Assembly (NCBI GenBank): GCA_021802085.1
Contig: JAKAAZ010000087.1
Span: forward strand, 1-13,576
Reading direction: 5' to 3'
Source of the DNA: Acidobacteriota bacterium
Lineage (GTDB): Bacteria > Acidobacteriota > Terriglobia > Terriglobales > Acidobacteriaceae
DNA length: 13,576 nucleotides
A program made the translations under genes and the position numbers. Below the pieces are notes generated by a model, which ran no database searches, was not told the origin of the DNA, and saw nothing but the letters and a program-made list of their open reading frames with translations. This document shows, piece after piece, positions 6,135 through 13,576 of this stretch. Position 1 is the stretch's first letter. Each line of letters opens with the position of its first letter.

Positions 6135-8849
6135 ATGATCCTGCGGACTTTCACGGCAATCCTAGCTAGTTTCATGCTTGCATGGATCCCAGTTATGTCT
6201 GCTTCATCCCAATCCACAACGAGTCCTAGCGGCATCGTAATTCCGAACGGTCGCCGCATCACACCCGCGGGGCGCTGGACATCCATTGCGCCGTTCCCAT
6301 TTGCTCTGGCTGTGCGCTCCGACGGCAGGCAAGTAGTTATTCCGGCCCTTGGTTGGCCTTTCTCGCTTAACATTGTGGGCAAACCACAGGCTCAGAATGC
6401 CAGCGTGCGGCAGATCCCTGCCAACGCCAGAGATGAGAAGGACATACGTGTCCACGCCGGCGTCGCGTACTCGCCCGATGGACGCCTGCTCTACGACGCG
6501 ACGGGAGACGATGGGCGGGTTGCGATTTACGACACGACAAACTGGCAACAAGTGGCTTCCATCCCGCTGGATGGAATGACGGATGGACATACTTATTCGG
6601 ACAGCTTCGCAGCCACGCTCGTGCTCAGTCCAGATGGCCGCACCCTCTATGTGCTCGACCAGGGAAACTGGCGGGTAGTGCTGATCGACACAGCCACACG
6701 CGAACGAATTGCCTCTGTCCCCACGGGGGTGAATCCGTTTACGCTCACTGTATCTCCGGATGGCCGCCGTCTCTATGTTGCCAACTCGGGCTTGTTTGAA
6801 TACCAGCTCATTCCAGGCGTCGAGCGCGACCACCTGCTCGCGACAGGTCTGCATTTTCCGCCGTTTGCCAATCTCTCAACTCAGGCACGGAATGGCACAA
6901 TCGCGGAAGGCCACGCAATCCCCGGCCTTGGAGATCCGAATGACGCACACGGCAGTTCTTTGTGGACATACAACGTAGCCGACCGCTTGCACCCTCTGGT
7001 AGTGGCACAAGTGCGACTCGGGGCTGCAATCACCGGCAGAGAGAATGGCGTTGTCGGCGGGGCGTCGCCTTCTGGAATTGTTGCTGATGCGCGACACGTC
7101 TATGTCTCCCTCGCGCATGAAGACGCAGTTGCAGAGGTTTCCGCCGACGGGTCCGCCCTCGAACGGACCATTGCTCTCTCGCCTTTCCCGCTCGCGCAGT
7201 TCCACGATGACTCCGGCCGTCCGCTTCGCGGCGTGATTCCGGCAGGCATGGCAATTCTTGGCCAGCAACTTTTTGTTGCGGAAGCCGGCATCGATGCCGT
7301 CGCCGTCGTCGACACGCAAACCGACCAGGTGATCGGCCACATTCCCGTCGGATGGTTCCCCACTGCCGTAGCTGTTGCGCCGAACGGCCATACCCTCTAT
7401 GTCGTGAACGCGCGCGGCAAAGGTTCAGGACCGAACGGCAGCGACGCTGTACGTGAACCAGCCCCGGGAACGTATGTGGGGGCACTGGAACATGGAAGTC
7501 TTTTGGCCATATCGTTGCCGCTTGCGCCCGGCAGGCTGGCGCAGAGGACGCGGCAGGTGGTGGCCAACAATGAAGCGGCCCTTCAGCCAACAACGTCGCT
7601 TCCGCCCATTCACCATGTTTTTCTTATCATTCGAGAGAACCGGACCTATGACGAAATACTCGGCGATGCGCCCCGCTCAAACGGGAACCCGCTGTTGGCG
7701 CGCTACGGCATGCATGGCTGGGCAGATGAGAACCCGGCCTTGCACGATCTAAGAGTGACACCCAATGCACATGCGCTGGCAGCACGCTTCGCCATCAGTG
7801 ACAATTACTACGTGGACAGCGATGCTTCGCTGGATGGTCATCGCTGGGTGGTCGGCATCGCGCCTAGTCCATGGCTCATCCTTGCATGGGCCTCGGACCA
7901 GGATGACAGACGAAGTGAAAATCCATACAGCGCGGCACCCGGTCGTCGGGCATTGGGCGGAGGCGCGGACGGTCCCATGCCGGAGGATGAACCGGAGTAT
8001 GGGTCCATGTGGGAACATATTGCCAGTCATCACCAAACGCTTTTTAACTATGGGGAAGGATTGGAACTGGAAGGCGGCGAAGAAATTGACGGCTCTGCCC
8101 CGGAGGGACAGCGGCTAGTACTCAACGCGCCGCTTCCCGCTCCAGTCTTCGCGCACACAGATCGGAACTTTCCTACTTTCAATCTAGGCATTCCAGATCA
8201 GTTTCGCTACAAAGAATTTGTTCGTGATTTTTCTGCAAAGATCGCTGCTGGAGATACCCCGGCCCTCACGGTAATTCGGCTGCCGGTAGATCACACTACC
8301 AGTCCGCGGCCAGCGGATGGCTATCCCTATCGCGCCTCGTACATTGCAGACAATGACCTTGCCCTGGGCGAAATTGTCGACTTCATTTCGCACTCGCGTA
8401 TCTGGAAAGACAGCGCCATCTTTGTAACCGAGGACGATGCGCAAAGCGGTGTTGACCACGTGGACGCACACCGAAGCGTGCTACTGGTAATAAGTCCCTA
8501 TGTCCGGGCTGGCTACGTTGACCATCGACATACCAGCATGTCAAGTATTCTCCGCACCATCTACGAACTGCTCCATGCGGGATCTTTGAATTTAGAAGAT
8601 GGTCTGGCCGCGGACCTAAGTCCGATGTTTATGGCGCAGCCTACACTCATACCCTTTGCGGCAAAGCCCTCCGATCCCAGGGTGTTTGAAAGCGCAAAAG
8701 CAAGAATCGCCCGTCCGAAGACACGCGAGGAAGCTGATGAGCTGCTGGATTGCGATGACCCGGCTCTCATCGACATGAGGCGGAACTCGAAACAAATTGT
8801 AACGGATGCTAGGTCGTCGAGTGGGCAATTTATAAGCAAGAGTAAGTAG
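6135..8849 (+). CDS. Secreted YVTN beta-propeller / phosphoesterase fusion protein
   Basis: A 904-residue exported protein. A signal peptide occupies about residues 1-25 (ILRTFTAILASFMLAWIPVM, then SAS). Residues about 50-460 carry YVTN/YncE-type propeller blades: SPDGRLLYDATGDDGRVAIYD, SPDGRTLYVLDQGNWRVVLID, SPDGRRLYVANSG, and VVDTQTDQVIGHIPVGWFPTA with APNGHTLYVVNARG. Residues about 490-830 form a phosphoesterase domain of the alkaline-phosphatase superfamily (PF04185-like, the family of bacterial phospholipases C and acid phosphatase AcpA). Its signatures are VFLIIRENRTYDEILGD, DNYYVDSDASLDGHRW, LPVDHT and FVTEDDAQSGVDHVDAHRS, the last carrying Asp/His residues expected to bind metal. An AGAAGGA site precedes the ATG. 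The likely role is periplasmic or extracellular phosphoester hydrolysis, with the propeller for binding. The substrate is unknown; phospholipid head groups are possible. This two-domain architecture is known, so it is not a novel fusion. Confidence 0.9.
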   Translation: MILRTFTAILASFMLAWIPVMSASSQSTTSPSGIVIPNGRRITPAGRWTSIAPFPFALAVRSDGRQVVIPALGWPFSLNIVGKPQAQNASVRQIPANARDEKDIRVHAGVAYSPDGRLLYDATGDDGRVAIYDTTNWQQVASIPLDGMTDGHTYSDSFAATLVLSPDGRTLYVLDQGNWRVVLIDTATRERIASVPTGVNPFTLTVSPDGRRLYVANSGLFEYQLIPGVERDHLLATGLHFPPFANLSTQARNGTIAEGHAIPGLGDPNDAHGSSLWTYNVADRLHPLVVAQVRLGAAITGRENGVVGGASPSGIVADARHVYVSLAHEDAVAEVSADGSALERTIALSPFPLAQFHDDSGRPLRGVIPAGMAILGQQLFVAEAGIDAVAVVDTQTDQVIGHIPVGWFPTAVAVAPNGHTLYVVNARGKGSGPNGSDAVREPAPGTYVGALEHGSLLAISLPLAPGRLAQRTRQVVANNEAALQPTTSLPPIHHVFLIIRENRTYDEILGDAPRSNGNPLLARYGMHGWADENPALHDLRVTPNAHALAARFAISDNYYVDSDASLDGHRWVVGIAPSPWLILAWASDQDDRRSENPYSAAPGRRALGGGADGPMPEDEPEYGSMWEHIASHHQTLFNYGEGLELEGGEEIDGSAPEGQRLVLNAPLPAPVFAHTDRNFPTFNLGIPDQFRYKEFVRDFSAKIAAGDTPALTVIRLPVDHTTSPRPADGYPYRASYIADNDLALGEIVDFISHSRIWKDSAIFVTEDDAQSGVDHVDAHRSVLLVISPYVRAGYVDHRHTSMSSILRTIYELLHAGSLNLEDGLAADLSPMFMAQPTLIPFAAKPSDPRVFESAKARIARPKTREEADELLDCDDPALIDMRRNSKQIVTDARSSSGQFISKSK

Positions 8850-8881
8850 TATTCCGACACGCGGGACCTGACAGATTTACC

Positions 8882-8889
8882 TATATACT
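8882..8889 (+). promoter_or_regulatory. Possible -10 region of the gamma-glutamylation operon
   Basis: TATATACT lies in the short gap between the phosphoesterase stop and the ligase start. It resembles a -10 element, but no good -35 lies 16-18 bases upstream (the nearest candidate, CTGACA at 8868, is too close). An activator-dependent promoter would be compatible with a poor -35; this is only suggestive. Confidence 0.25.
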
Positions 8890-8935
8890 AGTTCAGCTGC
8901 GACGCAGGCTTTATGTGGGAAGGGGAATTTCAGAA

Positions 8936-10399
8936 ATGAGCGCGCGACGGGAAGCTACTTCTCTTGTAGGTGAAACTCTAGACAGTCTGCTTGCATCGCC
9001 CAACGCGCGCAAACCGATCATGGACATCGACGTGGTGTTCGGTCGTAAGACCGTGCCGGAGATTAAAAAAGGTTTGCGCGATCTGAATGTCGAATATGTG
9101 AAGGTCGGCATGTTCGATGTCGATGGGATCCTGCGCGGCAAATACATGAAGATTGACAAGTTCCTGAGTTCGCTCGACAAGGGTTTCGGTTTTTGCGATG
9201 TCGTGTTGGGCTGGGATTCCAACGATCAGCTCTACGACAGTTCGACCTATACGGGCTGGCATACAGCTTACCCCGATGCCGAGGTGCGCATCGTGCCGGA
9301 AACCGTTCGCGCACTACCCTTCGAGGACAATGTGCCTCTGTTCCTTGCCGAAATGGCTGGGAAGGGAGAAGCGATCTGTCCGCGCGGCACGCTGCGCAGG
9401 GTGGTGAATCGAGCCGCCGATATGGGTTACACGGTGAGCGCCGCGGTCGAGTTTGAATTCTTCATGTTCAACGAAACCCCTGAAAGCGTGCGGGCGAAGA
9501 ACTACCAGGGCCTTACGCCCATCACGCCCGGTAATTTCGGCTATTCGGTGCTGCGCTCCTCGGTGCATTCGGAGTTCTATCACAGCCTGATGAATATGTG
9601 CCGCGATATGCGGATACCTCTTGAGGACTTGCATACTGAAACTGGACCCGGTGTCATCGAAGCAGCGATTCTGTACGACGACGCACTGGAATCCGCCGAT
9701 CGCGCCGCCTTGTTCAAGACCTTTACCAAGGTTCTTTCTCAGCGCCGCGGGTGGATGGCCACCTTTATGGCGAAATGGTCCAACAAGGTACCGGGCCAAT
9801 CCGGGCATATCCATATCTCGCTCCGGGACAAGAAAACCGGCAAGCCGGTATTTTTCGACGAAAAGAAGCCGCACACGATGTCCGACACCATGCGCTGGTT
9901 TGTAGGCGGCCAGCAGGCCCTGATGCCCGAACTGCTCGCGATGGTAGCCTGCACGGTGAACAGTTACAGCCGGCTCGTTCCCGGCTTCTGGGCGCCCATC
10001 AATGCGACATGGGGGGTGGACAACCGCACCACGGCGCTACGCGTCATTCCGGGGGCGGAAAAATCGCAGCGCGTCGAATATCGCATAGCCGCCGCCGACA
10101 TCAACCCGTATATCGCGCTCGCCGCCTCGATCGGCTCGGGCCTCTGGGGCATCGAGCACAAGATCGAGCCCTCGAAGCCGGTGGAAGGCAACGCGTACGA
10201 GCAGAAATTCCCGGAAAAGATGCAACTGCCAACCACGCTCACAGAGGCGGCTGGGCGCTTGCGCAAATCGAAAGCCGCCCACGACCTTTTCGGCCGCGAG
10301 TTCGTCGAACACTACGCGCAGTCCCGCGAGTGGGAAGAACGTGAATTCCGCAAGCACATCACGGACTGGGAACTGGCCCGCTATTTCGAGATCATCTGA
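8936..10399 (+). CDS. Glutamine-synthetase-fold gamma-glutamyl amine ligase
   Basis: A 487-residue cytoplasmic enzyme of the GS-I fold. Paralogues of this type (PuuA, IpuC, GlnA4) join the gamma-carboxyl of glutamate to putrescine, isopropylamine or ethanolamine using ATP. Residues 51-71 contain the N-terminal beta-grasp signature (VKVGMFDVDGILRGKYM). Active-site motifs are VEFEFF (171-176, Glu172 and Glu174), TGPGVIEAAI (236-245), the GS ATP signature ending SGHIHISL (289-296), NATWGVDNRTTALRV (356-370, Arg364) and EYRIAAADINPYIALAA (381-397). The adenylylation-site Tyr motif of housekeeping GlnA is not seen. ATG 8936 is chosen for a GGAAGGGG site 10 bases upstream; a GTG at 8915 overlaps that site. 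It heads a tight operon with an aldehyde and an alcohol dehydrogenase, which points to an amino alcohol such as ethanolamine. A diamine is less likely, because no PuuB-like oxidase or transaminase is present. Fold is certain; the amine is inferred. Confidence 0.9.
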   Translation: MSARREATSLVGETLDSLLASPNARKPIMDIDVVFGRKTVPEIKKGLRDLNVEYVKVGMFDVDGILRGKYMKIDKFLSSLDKGFGFCDVVLGWDSNDQLYDSSTYTGWHTAYPDAEVRIVPETVRALPFEDNVPLFLAEMAGKGEAICPRGTLRRVVNRAADMGYTVSAAVEFEFFMFNETPESVRAKNYQGLTPITPGNFGYSVLRSSVHSEFYHSLMNMCRDMRIPLEDLHTETGPGVIEAAILYDDALESADRAALFKTFTKVLSQRRGWMATFMAKWSNKVPGQSGHIHISLRDKKTGKPVFFDEKKPHTMSDTMRWFVGGQQALMPELLAMVACTVNSYSRLVPGFWAPINATWGVDNRTTALRVIPGAEKSQRVEYRIAAADINPYIALAASIGSGLWGIEHKIEPSKPVEGNAYEQKFPEKMQLPTTLTEAAGRLRKSKAAHDLFGREFVEHYAQSREWEEREFRKHITDWELARYFEII

Positions 10400-10408
10400 G
10401 TTGTAACC

Positions 10409-10414
10409 AAGAGG
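10409..10414 (+). promoter_or_regulatory. Ribosome binding site for the GTG-started ALDH gene
   Basis: AAGAGG lies 8 bases before GTG 10423. The alternative ATG at 10456 lacks any such site, which supports the unusual GTG start. Confidence 0.5.
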
Positions 10415-10422
10415 TATTTACC

Positions 10423-11844
10423 GTGGGCCCACCGCTAAAAAAAGCAAATGCAGATATGCTGCAGACTGTTTCGCCTGTCGATGGAAGCGTGTACGTCGAG
10501 CGCCCGCTGCAGCGTTGGAAAGAGGTCGACGCCGCGCTGAACAAGGCAAAAGAGGCGCAGAAAAAATGGCGCGAAGCGCCGCTGGCCGAACGGCAGAGGA
10601 TCGTCCTGAAATTCCTCGATCATATGGTCGCCAACGCGCAAGTCATCGGCGAGGAGCTGACTTGGCAAATGGGCCGACCCGTCTCGCAGACTCCCGGAGA
10701 AATCCTGCGCGGTTTCCAGGAGCGCGTCCGGTATACCGTCAACCTGGCACCCAAGGCGCTGGCTGATATTATCCCTGACGACAAGCCGGCGGGCTTGAAG
10801 CGCTATGTGCGCCGAGAGCCACTCGGTGTTGTCGCAGTGATCGCACCGTGGAACTATCCGTATCTTACTTCCGTCAATACCATCGTTCCGGCCTTGTTGG
10901 CCGGCAGCGCTGTGCTCCTGAAACATTCGCACCAGACCCCACTGGTCGCAGACCGATATGCGGCTGCGTTCAAGGCGGCGGGGCTACCGGAGGGCGTGTT
11001 CCAGCGCCTCGACCTGTCGCACGAAAACACAGAGACACTCATGGCCGATCCACGCGTCGACTACGTCAATTTTACGGGCTCGGTCCGGGGCGGCCACGCG
11101 GTGCAAAAGGCGATCAGCGGAAAGTTCATCGATGCCGGCCTTGAACTTGGCGGCAAGGACCCCGCCTATGTGCGTCCGGATGCCGACCTGAAATACACGG
11201 TGGAGAACCTGGTCGACGGCTCATTTTTCAATTCTGGTCAATCCTGCTGCGGCATTGAGCGTATTTATGTACATGAAAAGGTCTATAAGACATTTGTCGA
11301 CGCTTTTGTCGATCTAACGTATCAATACAAGCTTGGCAATCCGACTGATCCGGCGGTGAACCTCGGCCCGATGGTTCGCACCGCCGCCGCGGAATTCGTG
11401 CGACAGCAGATCGCGGAAGCGATCGAAAAGGGCGGAAAGGCTCTGATCGACGAGAAGAAATTTTCGGCCAGCAAGCCTCGCACGCCCTATCTCGCCCCGC
11501 AGGTGCTGGTCAACGTCAATCATTCCATGTCGATCATGATGGAAGAAACCTTCGGCCCCGCTGTCGGCATCATGAAGGTGAAGTCAGATAACGAGGCGCT
11601 GAAACTCATGAACGACAGCCCTTTCGGCCTGACCGCTTCGCTCTGGACCGCGGACGCCGAGGCGGCCGAGGCAATCGGCCAGGAGATCGACACCGGCACA
11701 GTGTTCCTGAACCGCTGCGACTACATTGACCCCGGCTTGCCCTGGAATGGGGTGAAAGATACGGGGCGCGGCGCGTCGCTCTCGGTCGTCGGCTTTGAAC
11801 ACCTGACTCGTCCCAAGAGCTTCCATCTGCGGACAAAAATCTGA
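10423..11844 (+). CDS. NAD(P)-dependent aldehyde dehydrogenase
   Basis: A 473-residue soluble ALDH-superfamily enzyme that oxidises an aldehyde to a carboxylate. It shows the oxyanion asparagine in APWNYP (Asn144), cofactor-binding KHS (Lys167, where KPS is usual), NFTGS (216-220), the general base in LELGGKDP (Glu241), the nucleophile in GQSCC (Cys275, followed by a second Cys) and EETFGP (374-379). The length is normal for the family. GTG at 10423 is chosen for an upstream AAGAGG; ATG 10456 would remove 11 residues. It starts 23 bases after the ligase stop, so the two are surely co-transcribed. In context the likely substrate is a gamma-glutamyl amino-aldehyde made by the downstream alcohol dehydrogenase, by analogy with PuuC, which oxidises gamma-glutamyl-gamma-aminobutyraldehyde. 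The enzyme class is certain; the substrate is inferred. Confidence 0.92.
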   Translation: MGPPLKKANADMLQTVSPVDGSVYVERPLQRWKEVDAALNKAKEAQKKWREAPLAERQRIVLKFLDHMVANAQVIGEELTWQMGRPVSQTPGEILRGFQERVRYTVNLAPKALADIIPDDKPAGLKRYVRREPLGVVAVIAPWNYPYLTSVNTIVPALLAGSAVLLKHSHQTPLVADRYAAAFKAAGLPEGVFQRLDLSHENTETLMADPRVDYVNFTGSVRGGHAVQKAISGKFIDAGLELGGKDPAYVRPDADLKYTVENLVDGSFFNSGQSCCGIERIYVHEKVYKTFVDAFVDLTYQYKLGNPTDPAVNLGPMVRTAAAEFVRQQIAEAIEKGGKALIDEKKFSASKPRTPYLAPQVLVNVNHSMSIMMEETFGPAVGIMKVKSDNEALKLMNDSPFGLTASLWTADAEAAEAIGQEIDTGTVFLNRCDYIDPGLPWNGVKDTGRGASLSVVGFEHLTRPKSFHLRTKI

Positions 11845-11860
11845 GCGTGACGGGAACAAT

Positions 11861-11977
11861 ATGGCCGCCAAACCGACGATGATCAAGAGAATTGCGGAAG
11901 GTGGCACGGTTTACCAAATCCGTGGTCTGCGCAATGTCGAGGCGGTAGACCAGCACAGTACACGCCGGGAAAAATAA
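11861..11977 (+). CDS. Small hypothetical protein (38 aa) between ALDH and ADH
   Basis: An ATG-started frame of 38 codons fills the gap between the two dehydrogenases: 16 bases after the ALDH stop and 11 bases before the ADH start. It begins MAAKPTMIKRIAEGGTVYQI and ends in a basic RREK tail. Codons are G/C-ending like its neighbours. Charged and beta-prone residues make a small soluble peptide plausible. There is no membrane segment, cysteine or known motif. The ribosome site is weak (CGGGAA). I do not recognise it. It could be a leader for translational coupling, a small partner of one of the dehydrogenases, or chance. Confidence 0.4.
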   Translation: MAAKPTMIKRIAEGGTVYQIRGLRNVEAVDQHSTRREK

Positions 11978-11988
11978 CGGGGGAACTT

Positions 11989-13194
11989 ATGACGAAGAAA
12001 GTCATCTCTGGCAACTGGAATTACCCCACACGTATTCTTTTCGGTCCTGGCCTCATCCGTGAGTTGCCCGAGGCTTGCAGCAAGCTCAATATCAAGCGGC
12101 CTCTGCTGGTCACCGATGTCGGCCTTCAGGCCCATCCGATCACGCAGACAGCACTTGAGATCAACAAGGCGGCGGGACTGGAGACGACGGTGTTCGCCGA
12201 CATCAAGCCGAACCCCACCGGCACCAACGTCGACAACGGCGTGAAAGCATACCTGTCGGGCCGCCACGACGGCGTCATCGCCTTTGGCGGAGGCAGCGGC
12301 CTCGATGCCGCGAAGGCAATTGCTCTCATGGTCGGACAGAAACGCCCGTTGTGGGATTTCGTCGACGAGGGCGACAATTTCCTGCGCGTGGACGAGGCTG
12401 GGATGGCGCCTGTGGTGGCGGTGCCGACGACTGCCGGCACCGGTTCGGAAGCGGGGCGCGCCAGCGTCATCCTCAACGAGGCGACCCACGAAAAGAAGAT
12501 CATTTTCCACCCTCGAATGCTCCCAGCGCTGGTCATTTCAGACCCCGAATTGACGGTGGCGCTACCACCGCATATTACCGCAGCCACGGGCATCGACACG
12601 TTCGTGCATTGCTTCGAGGCCTGGTGCGCGCCCGGCTGGCACCCGCTGGCCGACGGGATCGCAATCGAGGGTATGAAACTCGTGGCGGAATACCTGCCGC
12701 GCGCCTACAAGAATGGCGCCGACATCGAGGCGCGCGCAGGCATGCTTGCAGCGGCGAGCATGGGCGCAACCGCGTTTCAGAAAGGCCTCGGGGCGGTGCA
12801 TGCGCTGGCCCATCCGCTGGGGGCGCTGTACGACAAGCATCACGGCCTTTTGAACGCCGTCATCCTGCCTTATGTAGTGGTGCGCAACCAATCGGCGATT
12901 GCCGGGAAGATGGGCTATCTCGCCCGCGTGCTGGACCTTCCAGTCCGCAACGGCGGCGGTTACGACGCCGTGTTGCGATGGATCATCGATTTCCGCCAGC
13001 AACTTGGCATCCCCAATACGCTCACCGAAATCGGCGTGCCCTCCGATCGCATTCAAGATGTGGGCAGAATGGCGCTCGCCGATCCCTCGGCCGGCGGCAA
13101 CCCGATTCCGCTCACGGCGGTCGAATATGCCGACGTCTTCTCCCGCGCGCTCACGGGCGACTTAAGTCTGCCCGATGTTTTCTACCCTCGATAA
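11989..13194 (+). CDS. Iron-containing (group III) alcohol dehydrogenase
   Basis: A 401-residue cytoplasmic Fe-type alcohol dehydrogenase that converts an alcohol to an aldehyde with NAD. The cofactor-binding loop is GGGSGLDAAKA (100-110), followed by PTTAGTGSE (146-154). Asp203, His207, His271 and His285 lie in GIDTFVHCFEAW and GAVHALAHPLGALYDKHHG. Their spacing matches the Asp-His-His-His metal site of FucO-type enzymes. Length is typical. A GGGGGA site lies 4 bases before the ATG. The gene is the last of the operon after the ligase and aldehyde dehydrogenase, and has strongly G/C-ending codons. The proposed job is oxidation of the hydroxyl of a gamma-glutamyl amino alcohol to the aldehyde used by the ALDH. 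A free alcohol substrate cannot be excluded. No hairpin terminator is visible after the stop, so the operon might continue beyond the window. Confidence 0.93.
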   Translation: MTKKVISGNWNYPTRILFGPGLIRELPEACSKLNIKRPLLVTDVGLQAHPITQTALEINKAAGLETTVFADIKPNPTGTNVDNGVKAYLSGRHDGVIAFGGGSGLDAAKAIALMVGQKRPLWDFVDEGDNFLRVDEAGMAPVVAVPTTAGTGSEAGRASVILNEATHEKKIIFHPRMLPALVISDPELTVALPPHITAATGIDTFVHCFEAWCAPGWHPLADGIAIEGMKLVAEYLPRAYKNGADIEARAGMLAAASMGATAFQKGLGAVHALAHPLGALYDKHHGLLNAVILPYVVVRNQSAIAGKMGYLARVLDLPVRNGGGYDAVLRWIIDFRQQLGIPNTLTEIGVPSDRIQDVGRMALADPSAGGNPIPLTAVEYADVFSRALTGDLSLPDVFYPR

Positions 13195-13576
13195 GGGAAA
13201 AGACGCTGTCAAGGGCGAAGATTGCCTGACCGCTCCATGAGCAACGTCGGAAAGCGACGGCTTGGAGGGGGAAGGTTGCAGTTGATAATCCTGGAGACTA
13301 GCCGTCGGTCGGCAACGTGATCCCCAATTCGTGCGAATCGATCTATGTCTATAAACCCAAAAGACGTCCTGTAGCATTGAAAGGACGGGGTCTGATTTGT
13401 GTCCACAGGCGCGAGGATCTGTCTTTCGCGATGGTGTCACCTGGTGACAATTGACAATACTTCTTCCGTTGCATGCGACCTGCAAATGTCAAAGCAAGCT
13501 GTCTCGTGCCTGTGAAGTGCCGCCGAATTCTCATCCAAGGAAAACTGGAGTTCTCTCGTAACGATCCGGCCCGCAT
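13195..13576. other. 3' region without a recognisable gene
   Basis: No open frame on either strand resembles a known protein. A plus-strand frame from ATG 13473 (MRPANVKASC) stays open to the window edge for 34 codons. It has no ribosome site, so it may be a gene start but is unproven. A minus-strand frame running off the edge at 13576 is basic and low in recognisable features. The stretch holds the palindrome listed at 13435-13449 and a short ATTCG/CGAAT inverted repeat at 13327-13338. Confidence 0.4.
13435..13458. promoter_or_regulatory. Palindrome with adjoining tandem heptamers (possible operator)
   Basis: TGTCACC, a central T, then GGTGACA form a perfect 7-1-7 palindrome (13435-13449). 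Its right end overlaps two head-to-tail copies of TGACAAT (13445-13451 and 13452-13458). Clustered half-sites like this suggest a binding site for a dimeric repressor. An open frame begins 15 bases downstream, at 13473. The regulator is unknown. Confidence 0.4.

Noticed and set aside
12351..13229. Plus-strand frame of 292 codons overlapping the ADH
   Set aside because: It is an Arg/Gly-rich out-of-frame reading of a high-GC gene whose true frame has an intact metal site.
13349..13576. Minus-strand frame open to the window end
   Set aside because: It is basic, lacks recognisable motifs and may begin outside the window; there is not enough evidence to call a gene.
1..13576. tRNA, rRNA, riboswitch, CRISPR array or complete insertion sequence
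   Set aside because: I saw no repeated spacer array, no cloverleaf-like sequence, no cobalamin-riboswitch-like element and no intact transposase.

Overview
The window most resembles a chromosome of an Acidobacteriota (Terriglobia-type) bacterium. This rests on gene types. It holds a very large TonB-dependent receptor with an N-terminal carboxypeptidase-regulatory (CNA-B-like) domain, of the Oar type that is greatly expanded in that phylum. It also holds a secreted YVTN/YncE-type beta-propeller fused to a phosphoesterase. No rRNA or other phylogenetic marker is present, so the assignment is an inference.

Layout. Bases 1-215 hold only a possible 3' tail of an unknown gene and an isolated palindrome. 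At 216-1220 on the minus strand is an AraC-family regulator that closely resembles EutR, the ethanolamine-operon activator. Bases 1221-2552 are a gene-poor stretch containing a frameshifted, truncated Gfo/Idh/MocA-type oxidoreductase relic (about 1603-2110). Two large exported proteins follow on the plus strand: the receptor (2553-6047) and the propeller-phosphoesterase (6135-8849), separated by a strong hairpin. A compact plus-strand operon then runs from 8936 to 13194: a glutamine-synthetase-fold gamma-glutamyl-amine ligase, an aldehyde dehydrogenase, a 38-residue small ORF, and an iron-type alcohol dehydrogenase. The last 382 bases hold no recognisable gene but contain a perfect palindrome followed by tandem heptamers.

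How the genes may work together. A GS-like ligase, an alcohol dehydrogenase and an aldehyde dehydrogenase are what is needed to attach an amino alcohol to glutamate and oxidise its hydroxyl end to a carboxylate. For ethanolamine this would go through gamma-glutamylethanolamide and the gamma-glutamyl aldehyde to gamma-glutamylglycine. A EutR-like regulator in the same window, with no EutBC lyase, suggests a B12-independent, gamma-glutamylation route for ethanolamine or a related amino alcohol. The receptor and secreted phosphoesterase could supply the substrate from phospholipid head groups, but that link is only proximity. The final gamma-glutamyl hydrolase and any amine permease are not in the window.
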